Below, in pieces: positions 42,549 to 51,950 of a stretch of 64,000 nt of DNA. The notes beneath the pieces were generated by a model, which did no database searches, was not told the origin of the DNA, and saw only the letters and a list, made by a program, of their open reading frames with translations. Location of the stretch: positions 24,236 to 88,235 of the forward strand of contig WTIZ01000021.1 of assembly GCA_011525035.1 (NCBI GenBank). Direction: 5' to 3'. How positions within the stretch are numbered: the first letter of the stretch is position 1; each line of letters starts with the position of its first letter. The position numbers were made by a program, and so were the translations under genes. Origin of the DNA: Cryomorphaceae bacterium (GTDB lineage Bacteria > Bacteroidota > Bacteroidia > Flavobacteriales > Schleiferiaceae).

Positions 42549-42578
42549 CGCGAAAAGTCCTAGTTTTTTGCGACTTTT
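42549..42578. repeat. Two overlapping dyads upstream of the SPOR gene
   Basis: CGCGAAAA pairs with TTTTTTGCG (42549-42556 with 42565-42572, one G-T), and AAAAGTC pairs with GACTTTT (42553-42559 with 42572-42578). The two stems share bases and exclude each other. They lie 7-36 bases before the SPOR start. Chance is possible in this AT-rich stretch. Confidence 0.3.
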
Positions 42579-42584
42579 GAGATT

Positions 42585-43037
42585 ATGAAACACCTCCTAA
42601 TCACAGTACTCATCTGTATTTCAGCGCATGCGAGCCGTGCGATGACATCAATGGATGTTTTCACAACTGGGCACGATACTTTGAATGTCCCAATGGACCT
42701 TGACAGTGCCTACCTTCACTTCTCTGAAAATTCGAAAAGTGCTCTTTTTGAGGGGTATACGATTCAGATTTTTAGCGGGGATCGCAGCGGCGCGAATGCC
42801 GTCCGTGCTAATATAATATCTCTAGGAATTGACAGTGATGCTCGCATGGTTTACCGCGAACCTAATTTCAAAATCCATATTGGTTCTTTTCCGGATGCAA
42901 GCGCTGCCGAGAGAGCGCTGGTAGAATGGCGTGTTCACTACCCCGATGCGTTCGTCTTAAAAACGCTCATTCCTTGGTACGAATTGCCTACTCAGGACGA
43001 CCTTGTTCCTTCAGATACTGTACACAGCGATCAATAA
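42585..43037 (+). CDS. SPOR-domain exported protein
   Basis: 150 residues with a signal peptide (MKHLLITVLICISAHASRA) and a SPOR fold over about residues 48-135 (EGYTIQIFSGDRSGANAVRA, YREPNFKIHIGSFPDASAAERAL). SPOR domains bind denuded glycan strands of septal peptidoglycan. Here there is no transmembrane anchor beyond the leader, so it should be periplasmic or surface-exposed. Other roles cannot be read from the sequence. Its last 50 bases overlap the DUF3089 gene convergently. Confidence 0.85.
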   Translation: MKHLLITVLICISAHASRAMTSMDVFTTGHDTLNVPMDLDSAYLHFSENSKSALFEGYTIQIFSGDRSGANAVRANIISLGIDSDARMVYREPNFKIHIGSFPDASAAERALVEWRVHYPDAFVLKTLIPWYELPTQDDLVPSDTVHSDQ

Positions 43038-43980
43038 CATTTTCTTGAATGTTGCCGTAGTACAAGTTGATATCACCCCTGTGGTAATTTTTAGTACGAA
43101 TGACAAAGCTTCCTGGAAATTGAGGACGCTCAGTCACCACCACACCATTGTTGATTTTGGCACTAACCAGTTCTTGAAACAGGGGCTTTTCGTCACTTAC
43201 CAGAACATCTTTATTCATTGAAGCAGGAACTCTCGTAGGCGCTGTAGTCCAGGACAAAGGATTTACCACTCCTATACACTCCACCGGATACTTGTTGTAA
43301 TATTTCGCACTGATGTGGTAGGTTCTCCACGAGGTGTAACACCCTGTAGATGTGGGCTCTTCGCAAATAGGAATACGTATATCACAGTCGTTAACCGGCA
43401 TACCTACGAGGTAAGCAGCAACCAAGCGTTCTTCCAGTAGCGGAGTGAATTCCCTCTGAATCAGCTGGATAAGATGGTCTGTTCCCTGGCTGTGTGAAGC
43501 TAGAATGAACGGTGTATGGGGACCGATTTGCTTTAAGAAAATCATGAAGGCCGATTTTACATCCTCGTAAGCAATCGCGTATGATTTTACGGTCGTCGCA
43601 TTTGGGGCCACGTTGTAGACTTGGTAAGCGCTTTGTCTGTAGGCCGGAGAATAAATGGGTCCCGCAACATTGAAGGCAGTACTCTGGTATTGCACCGGTG
43701 TATTAAAAGCATTCTTGCCTTCCTCGGTCGAGGGGTCCACGTTCCAATTGCCTCCCTTTTTAGGAAAATGAACAGTCGGGCTCACAAAGAACACCGGAAT
43801 ATTGAACTGATCGGAAGGACGTGAAGAATAGACAGAATCCGATAAATCAACTTTTTCGGGGTGTGCCACCCAATAACTCAAATCTGTGTAATCGGGAGCA
43901 TCAATGGCTTCTTCCACCAAATCCAAAGACAAGCCACAGCTTGCTAGAAACGGTAAAACAAGTAGTATCAGATTTTTCAT
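42988..43980 (-). CDS. DUF3089 alpha/beta-hydrolase-like lipoprotein
   Basis: 330 residues. A lipobox (FLASC, Cys15) predicts an exported lipoprotein. The family core is visible: DLSYWVAHPEKVDLSDS, VFFVSPTVHFP, GPIYSPAYRQ and the nucleophile elbow FILASHSQGTDHLIQL (Ser in SHSQG). DUF3089 proteins are serine-hydrolase-like of unknown substrate. It is downstream of a thioredoxin and two rhodanese genes on the same strand with no gap, but no direct functional link is evident. The 3' end overlaps the SPOR gene. Confidence 0.85.
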   Translation of the reverse strand: MKNLILLVLPFLASCGLSLDLVEEAIDAPDYTDLSYWVAHPEKVDLSDSVYSSRPSDQFNIPVFFVSPTVHFPKKGGNWNVDPSTEEGKNAFNTPVQYQSTAFNVAGPIYSPAYRQSAYQVYNVAPNATTVKSYAIAYEDVKSAFMIFLKQIGPHTPFILASHSQGTDHLIQLIQREFTPLLEERLVAAYLVGMPVNDCDIRIPICEEPTSTGCYTSWRTYHISAKYYNKYPVECIGVVNPLSWTTAPTRVPASMNKDVLVSDEKPLFQELVSAKINNGVVVTERPQFPGSFVIRTKNYHRGDINLYYGNIQENVIDRCVQYLKEQGRPE

Positions 43981-44289
43981 TTAAGCCTCTAAAGACGCTT
44001 TTTCTTTGATGATCTGGGCCAATTGAAATGCAGGGATTACACCACTTTGACGCCAGAGCATTTTACCGGATTGGAACAAAGCCAATGTCGGTACGCCTTG
44101 CACGTTTAACGCTTGGCTGAGCTCCTGGTTCTTATCGACATCCACTTTGAGGATTCTCACCGAATCCCCCATTTGGTCGCTCAGTTCTTGGAGTATGGGC
44201 GGCATCATCTTACACGGTCCACACCAAGTGGCGAAAAAATCGATTAACGTAGGCGTATCGCTAGAGATGATTTCTTTGAAACTCGCCAT
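43981..44289 (-). CDS. Thioredoxin
   Basis: 102 residues from the ATG at 44289; the longer frame from 44343 overlaps the rhodanese gene and lacks homology. [14 protein letters not shown] holds the WCGPC active site and [15 protein letters not shown] the cis-proline. No leader, so cytoplasmic. Standard disulfide reductase. It follows the 134-residue rhodanese by 1 base and ends directly before DUF3089, indicating cotranscription with a sulfur-handling pair. Confidence 0.93.
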   Translation of the reverse strand: MASFKEIISSDTPTLIDFFATWCGPCKMMPPILQELSDQMGDSVRILKVDVDKNQELSQALNVQGVPTLALFQSGKMLWRQSGVIPAFQLAQIIKEKASLEA

Positions 44290-44290
44290 A

Positions 44291-44695
44291 TTATTTCGCA
44301 ATGGGCTGGCCACGACGGGCCCAAGCACCGATGCCTCCCTCAAGATTGTAAACTTCTTTGAATCCTAAAGCCTTCATCTGCTTCGCTGCTTTACCAGATC
44401 TGTTTCCGCTGCGGCAGTAGACGTATACTGGCTGACCCTTGTCCAGTTTGGACAGCGCTTCTTCAAAGTCGTCGCGGTAAAAATCAATTTGTGTGGCACC
44501 ATTGAGATGGCCACTGGCAAACTCAGCATCCGTGCGAACATCAAGCAATAAGGCGTTTTCGGCTGTGTCGATACCTGCCGCAAAATCGGCCACGTTAATA
44601 TCAATGTTTACCACCCCAGTAGAAACACTTTGAGCTTGGCAACCCACGGTCGCCAAGCCCAAAATGACTACTATACTATGTAATACGCTGCGCAT
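44291..44695 (-). CDS. Exported rhodanese-domain protein
   Basis: 134 residues with a leader ending [10 protein letters not shown], which may be a lipobox (Cys19), so likely periplasmic or a lipoprotein. The rhodanese domain has the active loop CRSGNRS (Cys in [15 protein letters not shown]) and the early [13 protein letters not shown] motif. Rhodaneses carry sulfane sulfur on the loop cysteine; substrate is unknown. It overlaps the next rhodanese gene by 1 base at the start/stop junction. Confidence 0.88.
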   Translation of the reverse strand: MRSVLHSIVVILGLATVGCQAQSVSTGVVNIDINVADFAAGIDTAENALLLDVRTDAEFASGHLNGATQIDFYRDDFEEALSKLDKGQPVYVYCRSGNRSGKAAKQMKALGFKEVYNLEGGIGAWARRGQPIAK

Positions 44696-44973
44696 TACAT
44701 CAAATTTATTAGGACATCAGAAGCACCCATTCCGTTCATTCCATCGCTGATGCCTTTGGATTTCAGGAATTCAATCGCTTGACCAGAACGGTTACCACTT
44801 CTACAAAAGATGACCAGTGGACGCGGCATATCCTTGAATTCTTCCCAACGCTCTGGAACCTCATCAAGAGGGATATTTACTGCACCTGGAACCGGCTCCA
44901 TAGAAACCTCGCCAGGAGTTCTAACGTCTACTAAACTTGCGTTTTCGTGGTTGATTGCTTCGTTGATTGTCAT
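44695..44973 (-). CDS. Cytoplasmic rhodanese-domain protein
   Basis: 92 residues from the ATG at 44973; an in-frame TTG at 44982 precedes it and is less likely. Single rhodanese domain: VDVRTPGEVSMEPVPGAVNIPLDEV and the active loop [16 protein letters not shown] (cores quoted). No leader, so it is the cytoplasmic counterpart of the exported rhodanese that follows it, with the identical active loop CRSGNRS. First gene of the rhodanese-rhodanese-thioredoxin-DUF3089 run. Confidence 0.9.
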   Translation of the reverse strand: MTINEAINHENASLVDVRTPGEVSMEPVPGAVNIPLDEVPERWEEFKDMPRPLVIFCRSGNRSGQAIEFLKSKGISDGMNGMGASDVLINLM

Positions 44974-45041
44974 TGCATTCAAAATTTATTGGTGTAAAGG
45001 TACAATGAACCTGTTCCAAATTAGCGGAACATGAGTCACGA

Positions 45042-47048
45042 TTACCAAATAGTAATTTCTTCTCCTGCCGGTTTTAAATTTTCACCTTCTTCACAACCGA
45101 AGGCTGCTTTGAATTCCGGCATATTGCTCACAGTACCTGATACGCGGAATTCCGCTGGACTGTGTGGGTCAGTGGTCACTTGATTTTTGAAGTACTCGTC
45201 GCGACCGTTGCTCTGCCAAACTTGCGCCCAGCCTAAGAAGACACGTTGTTCGTCCGTGAACCCATCAATCGGCTCAATCTCCTTATCTCCCTTCCAGTTT
45301 TGGTAAGCGTAATAAGCGAGTGTAAGACCGCCAAGGTCAGCAATGTTTTCACCTAAAGTCAATCGTCCATTGACATTAACGCCCGGCAACACTTCGTAAG
45401 ACGAGTATTGATCCGCCAGCTGTGTCGTCAACGACTCAAACTGTGCCTTGTCTTCATCCGTCCACCAATTCTCAAGATTGCCGTCCGGTCCGTATTTCGC
45501 GCCTTGGTCGTCAAAACCGTGAGAGAATTCGTGACCAATAACCCCACCGATGGCTCCGTAGTTGATTGCCGCATCCGCATCGGGGTTGTAGAACGGGGGC
45601 TGCAAGATACCTGCAGGGAATACAACCTCGTTGTTGAGCGGGTTGTAGTAGGCGTTCACAATGTGTGCACCCATACCCCATTCGCTCTTATCTACCGGCT
45701 CGTCAATCTTCGCTAAATTCTTCTTGGTGAAGTACACCGACATACTTTTCAAATTCGCAAAGTAGCTGTCCTTTGAGATTTCTAGATCGCTGATGTCCTC
45801 CCACTTATCAGGGTACCCAATCTTATAGGTAAAGGCGTCCAATTTTTTACGCGCTTTTTCCTTGGTAGCATCGGTCATCCAAGTCAACTGGTCGATACGA
45901 CCGCGGAATGCTGTACGCAAATCTTCAACCATCTGCTCCACCTCAGCTTTGTGCTCCTCTGGGAAGAATCTGTCCGCGTACAAATGCCCTACTTGTTGGC
46001 CTAACATTCCCGTTGAGCCTTGAACACGCTTCCATCTTGGATTCATTTTTGGCTTTCCGCGCAACGTCTTTTGGTAGAATTCAAACGATGCAACTTCCAA
46101 AGCATCATTCAATGCGCCCGAAGCACCATTTATGATGTGCCATTTGTGGTATTGCTTCCAAGTATCGAGTGTAAAATCGGCCACCTTAGCTTCCATACGA
46201 GAAAAGAATTCAGGCGCGCTGTTCACTACAGTTCTGTCGTCCAATCCCAATTCCGCCATATAAGCAGCAACAGGCATCGAAGGTGCCAAGGCCTGCCACT
46301 CACTCACCGTCATCGGGTTATAACGTTTGTCTGCATCGCGCATCTCAACACGCGACTTCATAGCTTCTGCCAGAGCATATTCTAAGGCATAAATCGCTGC
46401 TGCGTCTAATTCGCTGCCCGTTAGCTCCGCCATAGTCTCGATGTGCGCACGATACGCCTCTTGAAGTTTCACACTTTCTTCATCGTCGCGCAGGTAATAG
46501 TCTCTATCTGGAAGACCTAATCCGCCTTGGCCGACGTATAAAGCATTGACTTTCGAATTTTTCGCATCCGTTCTAACATATGCATTGACCGGTGCGCTTA
46601 CGCCGTAAAATTTATGCTGGGCCATGAGGACAAATAGCTCCTCTAGCGAGGTAACGGCATCCGCCGCCTCTAAGAACGGCACAAGCTCTGTAGTACCGCG
46701 TTCGTTACGCGCCACACTATCCATACCGCTCACGACTAGATCACCAATCAATTGCTCGTCAGAGCCTTTTTCAAAGGTCCCGGCAACCACTTCCGCGAAC
46801 AACTCTTTGAGTCGTTGTTTGTTGGCCTCGCGAAGTTTGTTGAATTCGCCCCAACGCACTTCGGTTTCAGGGATTGGGTTTGCTTCTCTCCAACCACCGG
46901 CGGTGTATTGGAAGAAATCGTCACAAGCATGTACGCTTGTATCTAAATGCTCAAGTGGAAATGCCGGGCGAGCGTCCGCCATTTCAGATTCTGGTGCGGC
47001 ACATGAAGCCAGTGCGCCCAGAGATAGAAGTACTAAATATTTTCTCAT
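45042..47048 (-). CDS. M13 family zinc metallopeptidase (neprilysin/PepO-like), lipoprotein
   Basis: 668 residues. Signal and lipobox ALASC (Cys16), then PE, so probably anchored in the envelope. N-terminal M13 domain (HLDTSVHACDDFFQYTAGGW as DDFFQYTAGGW) and the C-terminal catalytic domain: zinc motif HEFSH (near residue 503), third ligand Glu in GENIADLGGL, and the substrate-binding VNAYYNPLNNEVVFPAGIL. Cleaves peptides of up to about 40 residues. It reads toward the rhodanese run with a 68-base gap holding only a weak 5-base hairpin. Confidence 0.95.
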   Translation of the reverse strand: MRKYLVLLSLGALASCAAPESEMADARPAFPLEHLDTSVHACDDFFQYTAGGWREANPIPETEVRWGEFNKLREANKQRLKELFAEVVAGTFEKGSDEQLIGDLVVSGMDSVARNERGTTELVPFLEAADAVTSLEELFVLMAQHKFYGVSAPVNAYVRTDAKNSKVNALYVGQGGLGLPDRDYYLRDDEESVKLQEAYRAHIETMAELTGSELDAAAIYALEYALAEAMKSRVEMRDADKRYNPMTVSEWQALAPSMPVAAYMAELGLDDRTVVNSAPEFFSRMEAKVADFTLDTWKQYHKWHIINGASGALNDALEVASFEFYQKTLRGKPKMNPRWKRVQGSTGMLGQQVGHLYADRFFPEEHKAEVEQMVEDLRTAFRGRIDQLTWMTDATKEKARKKLDAFTYKIGYPDKWEDISDLEISKDSYFANLKSMSVYFTKKNLAKIDEPVDKSEWGMGAHIVNAYYNPLNNEVVFPAGILQPPFYNPDADAAINYGAIGGVIGHEFSHGFDDQGAKYGPDGNLENWWTDEDKAQFESLTTQLADQYSSYEVLPGVNVNGRLTLGENIADLGGLTLAYYAYQNWKGDKEIEPIDGFTDEQRVFLGWAQVWQSNGRDEYFKNQVTTDPHSPAEFRVSGTVSNMPEFKAAFGCEEGENLKPAGEEITIW

Positions 47049-47057
47049 AATACAGGG

Positions 47058-47552
47058 TTAAGAAGCTTTACGCTTCCAGGTTTTAAATGTGAAAGAGTGT
47101 TTGTGTTTTTCGTCCGTTGGATGGTGTTCTTCGGTGACCAATTCAAAATCGGCCTCATCAAATGTCGGAAAGAACGCATCGCCTTCAAAGTGGGCGTGAA
47201 CTTCAGTGATTTCAAGGACATCAATCATGGGAAGTGAAAGCGCGTAAATCTGCGCACCGCCAACGATGAATACTTCCTCTTCCGTTTTTGCCAATGCTAC
47301 CGCCTCTTCAAGCGAATGTACTACCTCAGCGCCGTTGGCTTGAAAACCTTCGGTGCGTGTAATGACGATGTGCCTACGGTTCGGCAAGGGCCTACCGCCC
47401 AGGCTGTCCCACGTCTTGCGGCCCATGATAATAGTTTTGCCCGCAGTATGGCGCTTAAAGTGTTTTAGATCGTCTGGCAAATGCCAAATGAGGTCGTTGT
47501 CTTTTCCGATGACTCGGTTTTCGGCGTAGGCTACGATGGCTTTTAAAATCAT
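47058..47552 (-). CDS. folA: Dihydrofolate reductase
   Basis: Reduces dihydrofolate to tetrahydrofolate with NADPH. 164 residues, normal length. Motifs: AENRVIGKDNDLIWHLPDDLKHFKRHT (core DNDLIWHLPDD with the acidic Asp), IIMGRKTWDSLGGRPLPNR, VIVGGAQIYAL. It overlaps thyA by 1 base; the two enzymes form the thymidylate cycle and are commonly paired. Confidence 0.97.
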   Translation of the reverse strand: MILKAIVAYAENRVIGKDNDLIWHLPDDLKHFKRHTAGKTIIMGRKTWDSLGGRPLPNRRHIVITRTEGFQANGAEVVHSLEEAVALAKTEEEVFIVGGAQIYALSLPMIDVLEITEVHAHFEGDAFFPTFDEADFELVTEEHHPTDEKHKHSFTFKTWKRKAS

Positions 47553-48433
47553 TATACCGCTACTTTTCCAGGAATGTGAGGGTGAGGATCGTATCCTTCA
47601 ATTTCAAAATCGTCGTACTTGAAATCGAAAATAGAGGTGACCTCAGGGTTCAATTTTAATTTCGGCAACGCTCTGAAGTCTCTTGTCAACTGCAGTTCCA
47701 ATTGCTCGATGTGGTTGTTGTAGATGTGCGCATCACCTAGAGTGTGAACGAAATCACCCACTTCCAACCCACAAACCTGGGCAACCATGTGCACCAAGAA
47801 GGCATAGGAGGCGATGTTAAACGGCACACCCAAGAAGATGTCCGCACTTCTTTGATACAGCTGACAGCTCAGCTTACCGTCGGCGACGTAGAATTGGAAA
47901 AAGGCGTGACACGGTGGCAAGGCCATTTGATCCACGAAACCAACATTCCACGCATTGACAATGATGCGTCTGCTGTTTGGATTGTTCTTAATCTGGTCGA
48001 TGACCTGTGCGATCTGATCCACACTTCCGCCATCGGGTGCTGGCCAAGAACGCCATTGGTATCCGTATACTGGACCCAACTCGCCCCACTTCGCAGCAAA
48101 GTCTTTATCAGTGGCAACTTTAGCGGCAAACTCACGAATATCCTCTCCACCGAACTCGTTGCTTTTTGAATACGCTGCGTACGGCCAGTCGTCCCAAATA
48201 CGGACTTTGTTCTGAGCGAGGTATTCAATATTTGTCGAACCTTGAAGAAACCAAAGAAGCTCGTGAAGAATGCTTTTGATGTGTACTTTTTTCGTGGTCA
48301 GAAGCGGAAATCCTTCCTGCAGGTTAAAGCGCATTTGATGCCCGAAAACACTCTTGGTTCCAGTACCCGTGCGGTCGCCTTTTTGCACGCCTTCTGCGAG
48401 TACTCTTTCTACTAAATCGTGGTATTGCTGCAT
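47552..48433 (-). CDS. thyA: Thymidylate synthase
   Basis: Methylates dUMP to dTMP with methylene-tetrahydrofolate. 293 residues from the ATG at 48433 ([15 protein letters not shown]); 25 upstream residues of the longer frame are not homologous. Catalytic loop [11 protein letters not shown], arginine cluster [25 protein letters not shown] and the C-terminal [12 protein letters not shown] are intact. Cotranscribed with folA. Confidence 0.97.
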   Translation of the reverse strand: MQQYHDLVERVLAEGVQKGDRTGTGTKSVFGHQMRFNLQEGFPLLTTKKVHIKSILHELLWFLQGSTNIEYLAQNKVRIWDDWPYAAYSKSNEFGGEDIREFAAKVATDKDFAAKWGELGPVYGYQWRSWPAPDGGSVDQIAQVIDQIKNNPNSRRIIVNAWNVGFVDQMALPPCHAFFQFYVADGKLSCQLYQRSADIFLGVPFNIASYAFLVHMVAQVCGLEVGDFVHTLGDAHIYNNHIEQLELQLTRDFRALPKLKLNPEVTSIFDFKYDDFEIEGYDPHPHIPGKVAV

Positions 48434-48506
48434 GTAACAAATATGCTTTTTCCTTAGGCTTACAACGCAAGAGAAGCAGGGTTGTTTTCCACGCGAAATG
48501 AACAAC

Positions 48507-48535
48507 AAAAAAGCCCGCCTCGAGGAGGCGGGCTT
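48507..48535 (-). terminator. Terminator after the tRNA-Leu gene
   Basis: AAGCCCGCCTC and GAGGCGGGCTT pair over 11 bases around a GAG loop, followed on the minus strand by TTTTT. It lies 5 bases after tRNA-Leu and separates it from thyA. Confidence 0.88.
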
Positions 48536-48539
48536 TATG

Positions 48540-48625
48540 TGCCCCGGGCCGGGGTCGAACCGGCACGGACATTACTGTCCACAGGATTTTAAGTCCGGCG
48601 TGTCTACCAATTCCACCACCGGGGC
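48540..48625 (-). tRNA. tRNA-Leu (UAA anticodon)
   Basis: 86-base class II tRNA on the minus strand. Acceptor GCCCCGG pairs with CCGGGGC, followed by discriminator A. The anticodon loop is CTTAAAA (anticodon TAA). There is a long variable arm (GTGGACAGTAATGTCC region) and a normal GTTCGAC T-loop. No encoded CCA. Confidence 0.95.
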
Positions 48626-48631
48626 TCCAAC

Positions 48632-48657
48632 AAAAAACCCTCCGCTTGAAGGAGGGT
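48632..48657 (-). terminator. Terminator between tRNA-Gly and tRNA-Leu
   Basis: ACCCTCC and GGAGGGT pair over 7 bases with a 7-base loop; the minus strand then runs into TTTTTT. It lies 5 bases after tRNA-Gly. Confidence 0.72.
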
Positions 48658-48662
48658 CTTTG

Positions 48663-48735
<73 letters not shown>

Positions 48736-48785
48736 GATTGGGAGGGCAAATATACAGCCCTTTTAATTTATTGCAACAGCAAGGC

Positions 48786-51377
48786 CTATTTTTTTGAAAG
48801 TTTTTCCTTGAAGGTGTTGAGCAGCATCAAAGCCTCTATAGGCTTGAGTTGGTTAACATCCACATTTTCAATTTCATCGGCCAATTCTTCCAATTCTGGA
48901 CGGTCCAGAGTAAAGAAATTCAATTGGCCAGAAGCCGCTGTATCTGGTGTTCCTTCCCCCTTCGATTTCGTCTGTTCCAATTCCTTCAAAACGCTTTCTG
49001 CCCTGTTGAGCACATACCCTGGAATACCCGCTAATTTGGCCACGTGTAAACCAAAGCTGTGGGCGGTTCCACCCTCTTTGAGTTGACGCGTAAACACGAT
49101 CTCACCTTGATGCTCTTCAGCAGCTACATGGTAGTTGCGCACCTTGCTAAAGGTATTGGCCATCGCATTGAGCTCGTGGTAGTGTGTAGCGAATAGTACC
49201 AGTGGTGAAAACGGGTGCTGGTGCAAGTATTCTGCAATCCCCCAGGCGATACTGACCCCATCAAAAGTCGAGGTACCGCGACCTATCTCATCGAGGATTA
49301 CTAAAGACTGCTTGGACACATTGTTTAGAATGGTTGCCGTCTCGTTCATTTCCACCATGAATGTACTTTCCCCTTTGCTAAGGTTGTCCGAAGCACCTAC
49401 ACGAACAAACAATCGGTCTATGATCGGCAACGAAGCAGCCGCAGCGGGAACATAACTCCCCATTTGTGCCAGAATCTGAATGAGCGCTACTTGGCGCAAA
49501 AGAGCACTTTTACCGCTCATGTTAGGGCCCGTAATCATGGCTATCGAGGCATCCTCTTGGTGCAAGGCGATACCGTTGGCTATGTAGGGCTGGTCTTCAG
49601 GCAACATACGCTCGATGACCGGATGTCTACCCTTCTCGATTTCAATGTTGGCCCCTTCCGTAAAAGTTGGACGACAATAGTTGTAGCGTTTGGCAACTTC
49701 GGCGAAGCTCAAGAGCACATCTGTGGTTGCCACCCAACGAGCAAGTACCAGCAGGGTACTAAGATGCTCCTTGGTCTTCTCTACAATGTGTGCAAACAAA
49801 CGCAGCTCTATGGCTTTAATCTGTTCTTCAGCACCGAGCACTTCCGCCTCAAACTTTTTGAGCTCGTCGGTAATGTAGCGCTCTGCATTAACCAATGTTT
49901 GCTTGCGGTGCCACTCTTGTGGAACCTTGTCTTTATGTGAGTTTCGAACCTCTAGATAGTAGCCGAAAACATTATTAAACGCCAATTTCAAGGAAGGAAT
50001 ACCTGTCGCTTCAGCCTCGCGAGCGCGAATGGCTTCAAGAGTTCCTGTAGCATCGTTAAGGAGGCCTCTCAATCGGCTCAACTCAGTGTCATAGGTGCTT
50101 TGTAACGCCTCCCCTTTACCTATGATCGCCGTAGGGTCTTCCACCAAAGCATTGGCTAACTCTTGGTGTAGTGGTGCAAGTACATCGGGCAACTGCTCAG
50201 GATGATCCCAAGATTTTTCTTGGACCAATTCAACGAGCGCCGCACTCTGTTTCAAAGCCTCGCGCAACCGGGCCATCTCCTTAGGGCTGATGCGCCCAGT
50301 GGCCACTCGACTACAAAGGCGCTCGATATCCGGCATTCCTTTAAGGGCATCGGATAACGCATCCATCAAGTCGGGCTCCTCGAGCAGCGCTTCGACCGCG
50401 TTGTGACGTTTGGTAATAGTTTCCGTATTGAGCAGCGGAAGAGCGAGGAAAGTACGCAGCAACCTGCCGCCCATAGGACTGATGGTCTTGTCGATAATGT
50501 CCAGGGTCGATGTGCCCCCTGGTGCATTTGATGCGAAGAGTTCCAGGTTGGAAACCGTAAATCCGTCCAACCACATAAAATCGTCCAAAGAAATGCGCGA
50601 AATACTCGCGATGTGATCCAGCGAACTGTATTCGCTTCGCTTTAAGTGGTGCAATACAGCACCCGCAGCAATCGCACCTGCACTTCCCTTTTCTAATCCA
50701 AAACCGCTCAAGCTGTTGGTTTGAAAATGCGTCGTGAGTTGCTCAAATGCATAGGTCTCTTCCCAAGCCCAAGCGTCGATACCAAAGAGATAATACTCCT
50801 CCTCTAACTTCTTTCGAAGTCCACGCTCCATGTCTCGCGGATGAATGATTTCTTTGGGATTGTAGGAGCTCAAAGCGCTGAGGATTTCAGCCTCATTGTG
50901 CTCGGCATAATGAAATGATCCTGTGCTCACTTCAATGATTGCTAGTCCCCAAGGACCCTTTTTTGCAGGATACAGTGCCGCCAAATAATTGTGCTCTTTC
51001 CCTGAGAGTAAATCTGCATTTAAATTCATCCCTGGGGTAATCATGTCGGTCACACCGCGCTTGACCAATCCCTTCACGGTTTTCGGATCCTCCAACTGCT
51101 CTACGATAGCCACCCTGTGGCCCGCCTTGACCAATTTTGGTAAATAAGTTTGGAGCGCATGGTGCGGGAATCCAGCTAGAGCGACCTCCGAGGCGGAGCC
51201 GTTGGATCTTTTGGTCAAGATGATATCCAATGTCTTAGACGCCTTCTCGGCATCCGAGCCGAAGGTCTCATAGAAATCGCCCACTCGAAAGAGCAACAAT
51301 GCCTCGGGATGCTTTGCTTTGATCTCGTCAAATTGACGCATCATAGGTGTTTGCTTCTTTCCCGCTTTTTTGGCCAT
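48786..51377 (-). CDS. mutS: DNA mismatch repair protein MutS
   Basis: 863 residues, normal for MutS. Mismatch-binding Phe-x-Glu is in FYETFG (residues about 33-38, RVGDFYETFG), core and clamp domains follow, then the ATPase: Walker A ITGPNMSGKSALLRQ, Walker B and signature VILDEIGRGTSTFDG, and ATHYHELN. It pairs with MutL, which is not in this window. Divergent from the methyltransferase gene across 45 bases. Confidence 0.97.
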   Translation of the reverse strand: MAKKAGKKQTPMMRQFDEIKAKHPEALLLFRVGDFYETFGSDAEKASKTLDIILTKRSNGSASEVALAGFPHHALQTYLPKLVKAGHRVAIVEQLEDPKTVKGLVKRGVTDMITPGMNLNADLLSGKEHNYLAALYPAKKGPWGLAIIEVSTGSFHYAEHNEAEILSALSSYNPKEIIHPRDMERGLRKKLEEEYYLFGIDAWAWEETYAFEQLTTHFQTNSLSGFGLEKGSAGAIAAGAVLHHLKRSEYSSLDHIASISRISLDDFMWLDGFTVSNLELFASNAPGGTSTLDIIDKTISPMGGRLLRTFLALPLLNTETITKRHNAVEALLEEPDLMDALSDALKGMPDIERLCSRVATGRISPKEMARLREALKQSAALVELVQEKSWDHPEQLPDVLAPLHQELANALVEDPTAIIGKGEALQSTYDTELSRLRGLLNDATGTLEAIRAREAEATGIPSLKLAFNNVFGYYLEVRNSHKDKVPQEWHRKQTLVNAERYITDELKKFEAEVLGAEEQIKAIELRLFAHIVEKTKEHLSTLLVLARWVATTDVLLSFAEVAKRYNYCRPTFTEGANIEIEKGRHPVIERMLPEDQPYIANGIALHQEDASIAMITGPNMSGKSALLRQVALIQILAQMGSYVPAAAASLPIIDRLFVRVGASDNLSKGESTFMVEMNETATILNNVSKQSLVILDEIGRGTSTFDGVSIAWGIAEYLHQHPFSPLVLFATHYHELNAMANTFSKVRNYHVAAEEHQGEIVFTRQLKEGGTAHSFGLHVAKLAGIPGYVLNRAESVLKELEQTKSKGEGTPDTAASGQLNFFTLDRPELEELADEIENVDVNQLKPIEALMLLNTFKEKLSKK

Positions 51378-51422
51378 TTATCTCTTTCTTTGTGAAACGC
51401 TAATGTACTTAGAGTCTATCGG

Positions 51423-51950
51423 ATGAGAAAACTTAGAAATAACGAATTGGGAAGATTAACGCCTGAAGAATTTGCGCAGGCAGGAAAAACCCCAATGGTG
51501 CTCATTTTAGACAACATTAGAAGCATGCACAACGTTGGCTCCATGTTCCGAACCGCCGACTGTTTTCTTGCCGAACACATCTACCTCTGCGGCATGACCC
51601 CGGAACCTGGACATCATGAGATTGAAAAAACCGCCTTAGGGGCCACACAAACCGTAGCGTGGACCAAGGTCGACGATACCCTCTCGTGCATTGAATCCTT
51701 AAAAGAACAAGGCTTTCGCATCGCGGCGTTAGAACAGGCCGAGGACAGCATAGATTTGAGAAATTATCAGGTACAAGGCCCTACAGCCTTAGTCGTTGGC
51801 CACGAAGTTATGGGTGTACAACAAGCGGTAGTAGATGCATGTGACGATGTGATTGAAATCAAGCAATTCGGCACCAAACACAGCCTCAACGTTAGCGTGA
51901 GCGCGGGTATGGCCTTGTTTGAAATTCACAAAGGACTTACTGCGAAATAA
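51423..51950 (+). CDS. SpoU/TrmH family RNA 2'-O-methyltransferase
   Basis: 175 residues. Contains the three SPOUT motifs: DNIRSMHNVGSMFRTADCF (motif 1, Asn and Arg), VVGHEVMGV (motif 2) and IKQFGTKHSLNVSVSAGMALFEI (motif 3, Ser-Leu-Asn-Val; core quoted as HSLNVSVSAGMALFEI). This forms the knotted SAM site. Whether the target is tRNA or rRNA is not clear. It ends over folK by 14 bases. Confidence 0.92.
   Translation: MRKLRNNELGRLTPEEFAQAGKTPMVLILDNIRSMHNVGSMFRTADCFLAEHIYLCGMTPEPGHHEIEKTALGATQTVAWTKVDDTLSCIESLKEQGFRIAALEQAEDSIDLRNYQVQGPTALVVGHEVMGVQQAVVDACDDVIEIKQFGTKHSLNVSVSAGMALFEIHKGLTAK

Noticed and set aside
45013..45030. GTTCC-GGAAC hairpin after the rhodanese start region
   Set aside because: Only a 5-base stem without a T-run; too weak to call a terminator or operator.
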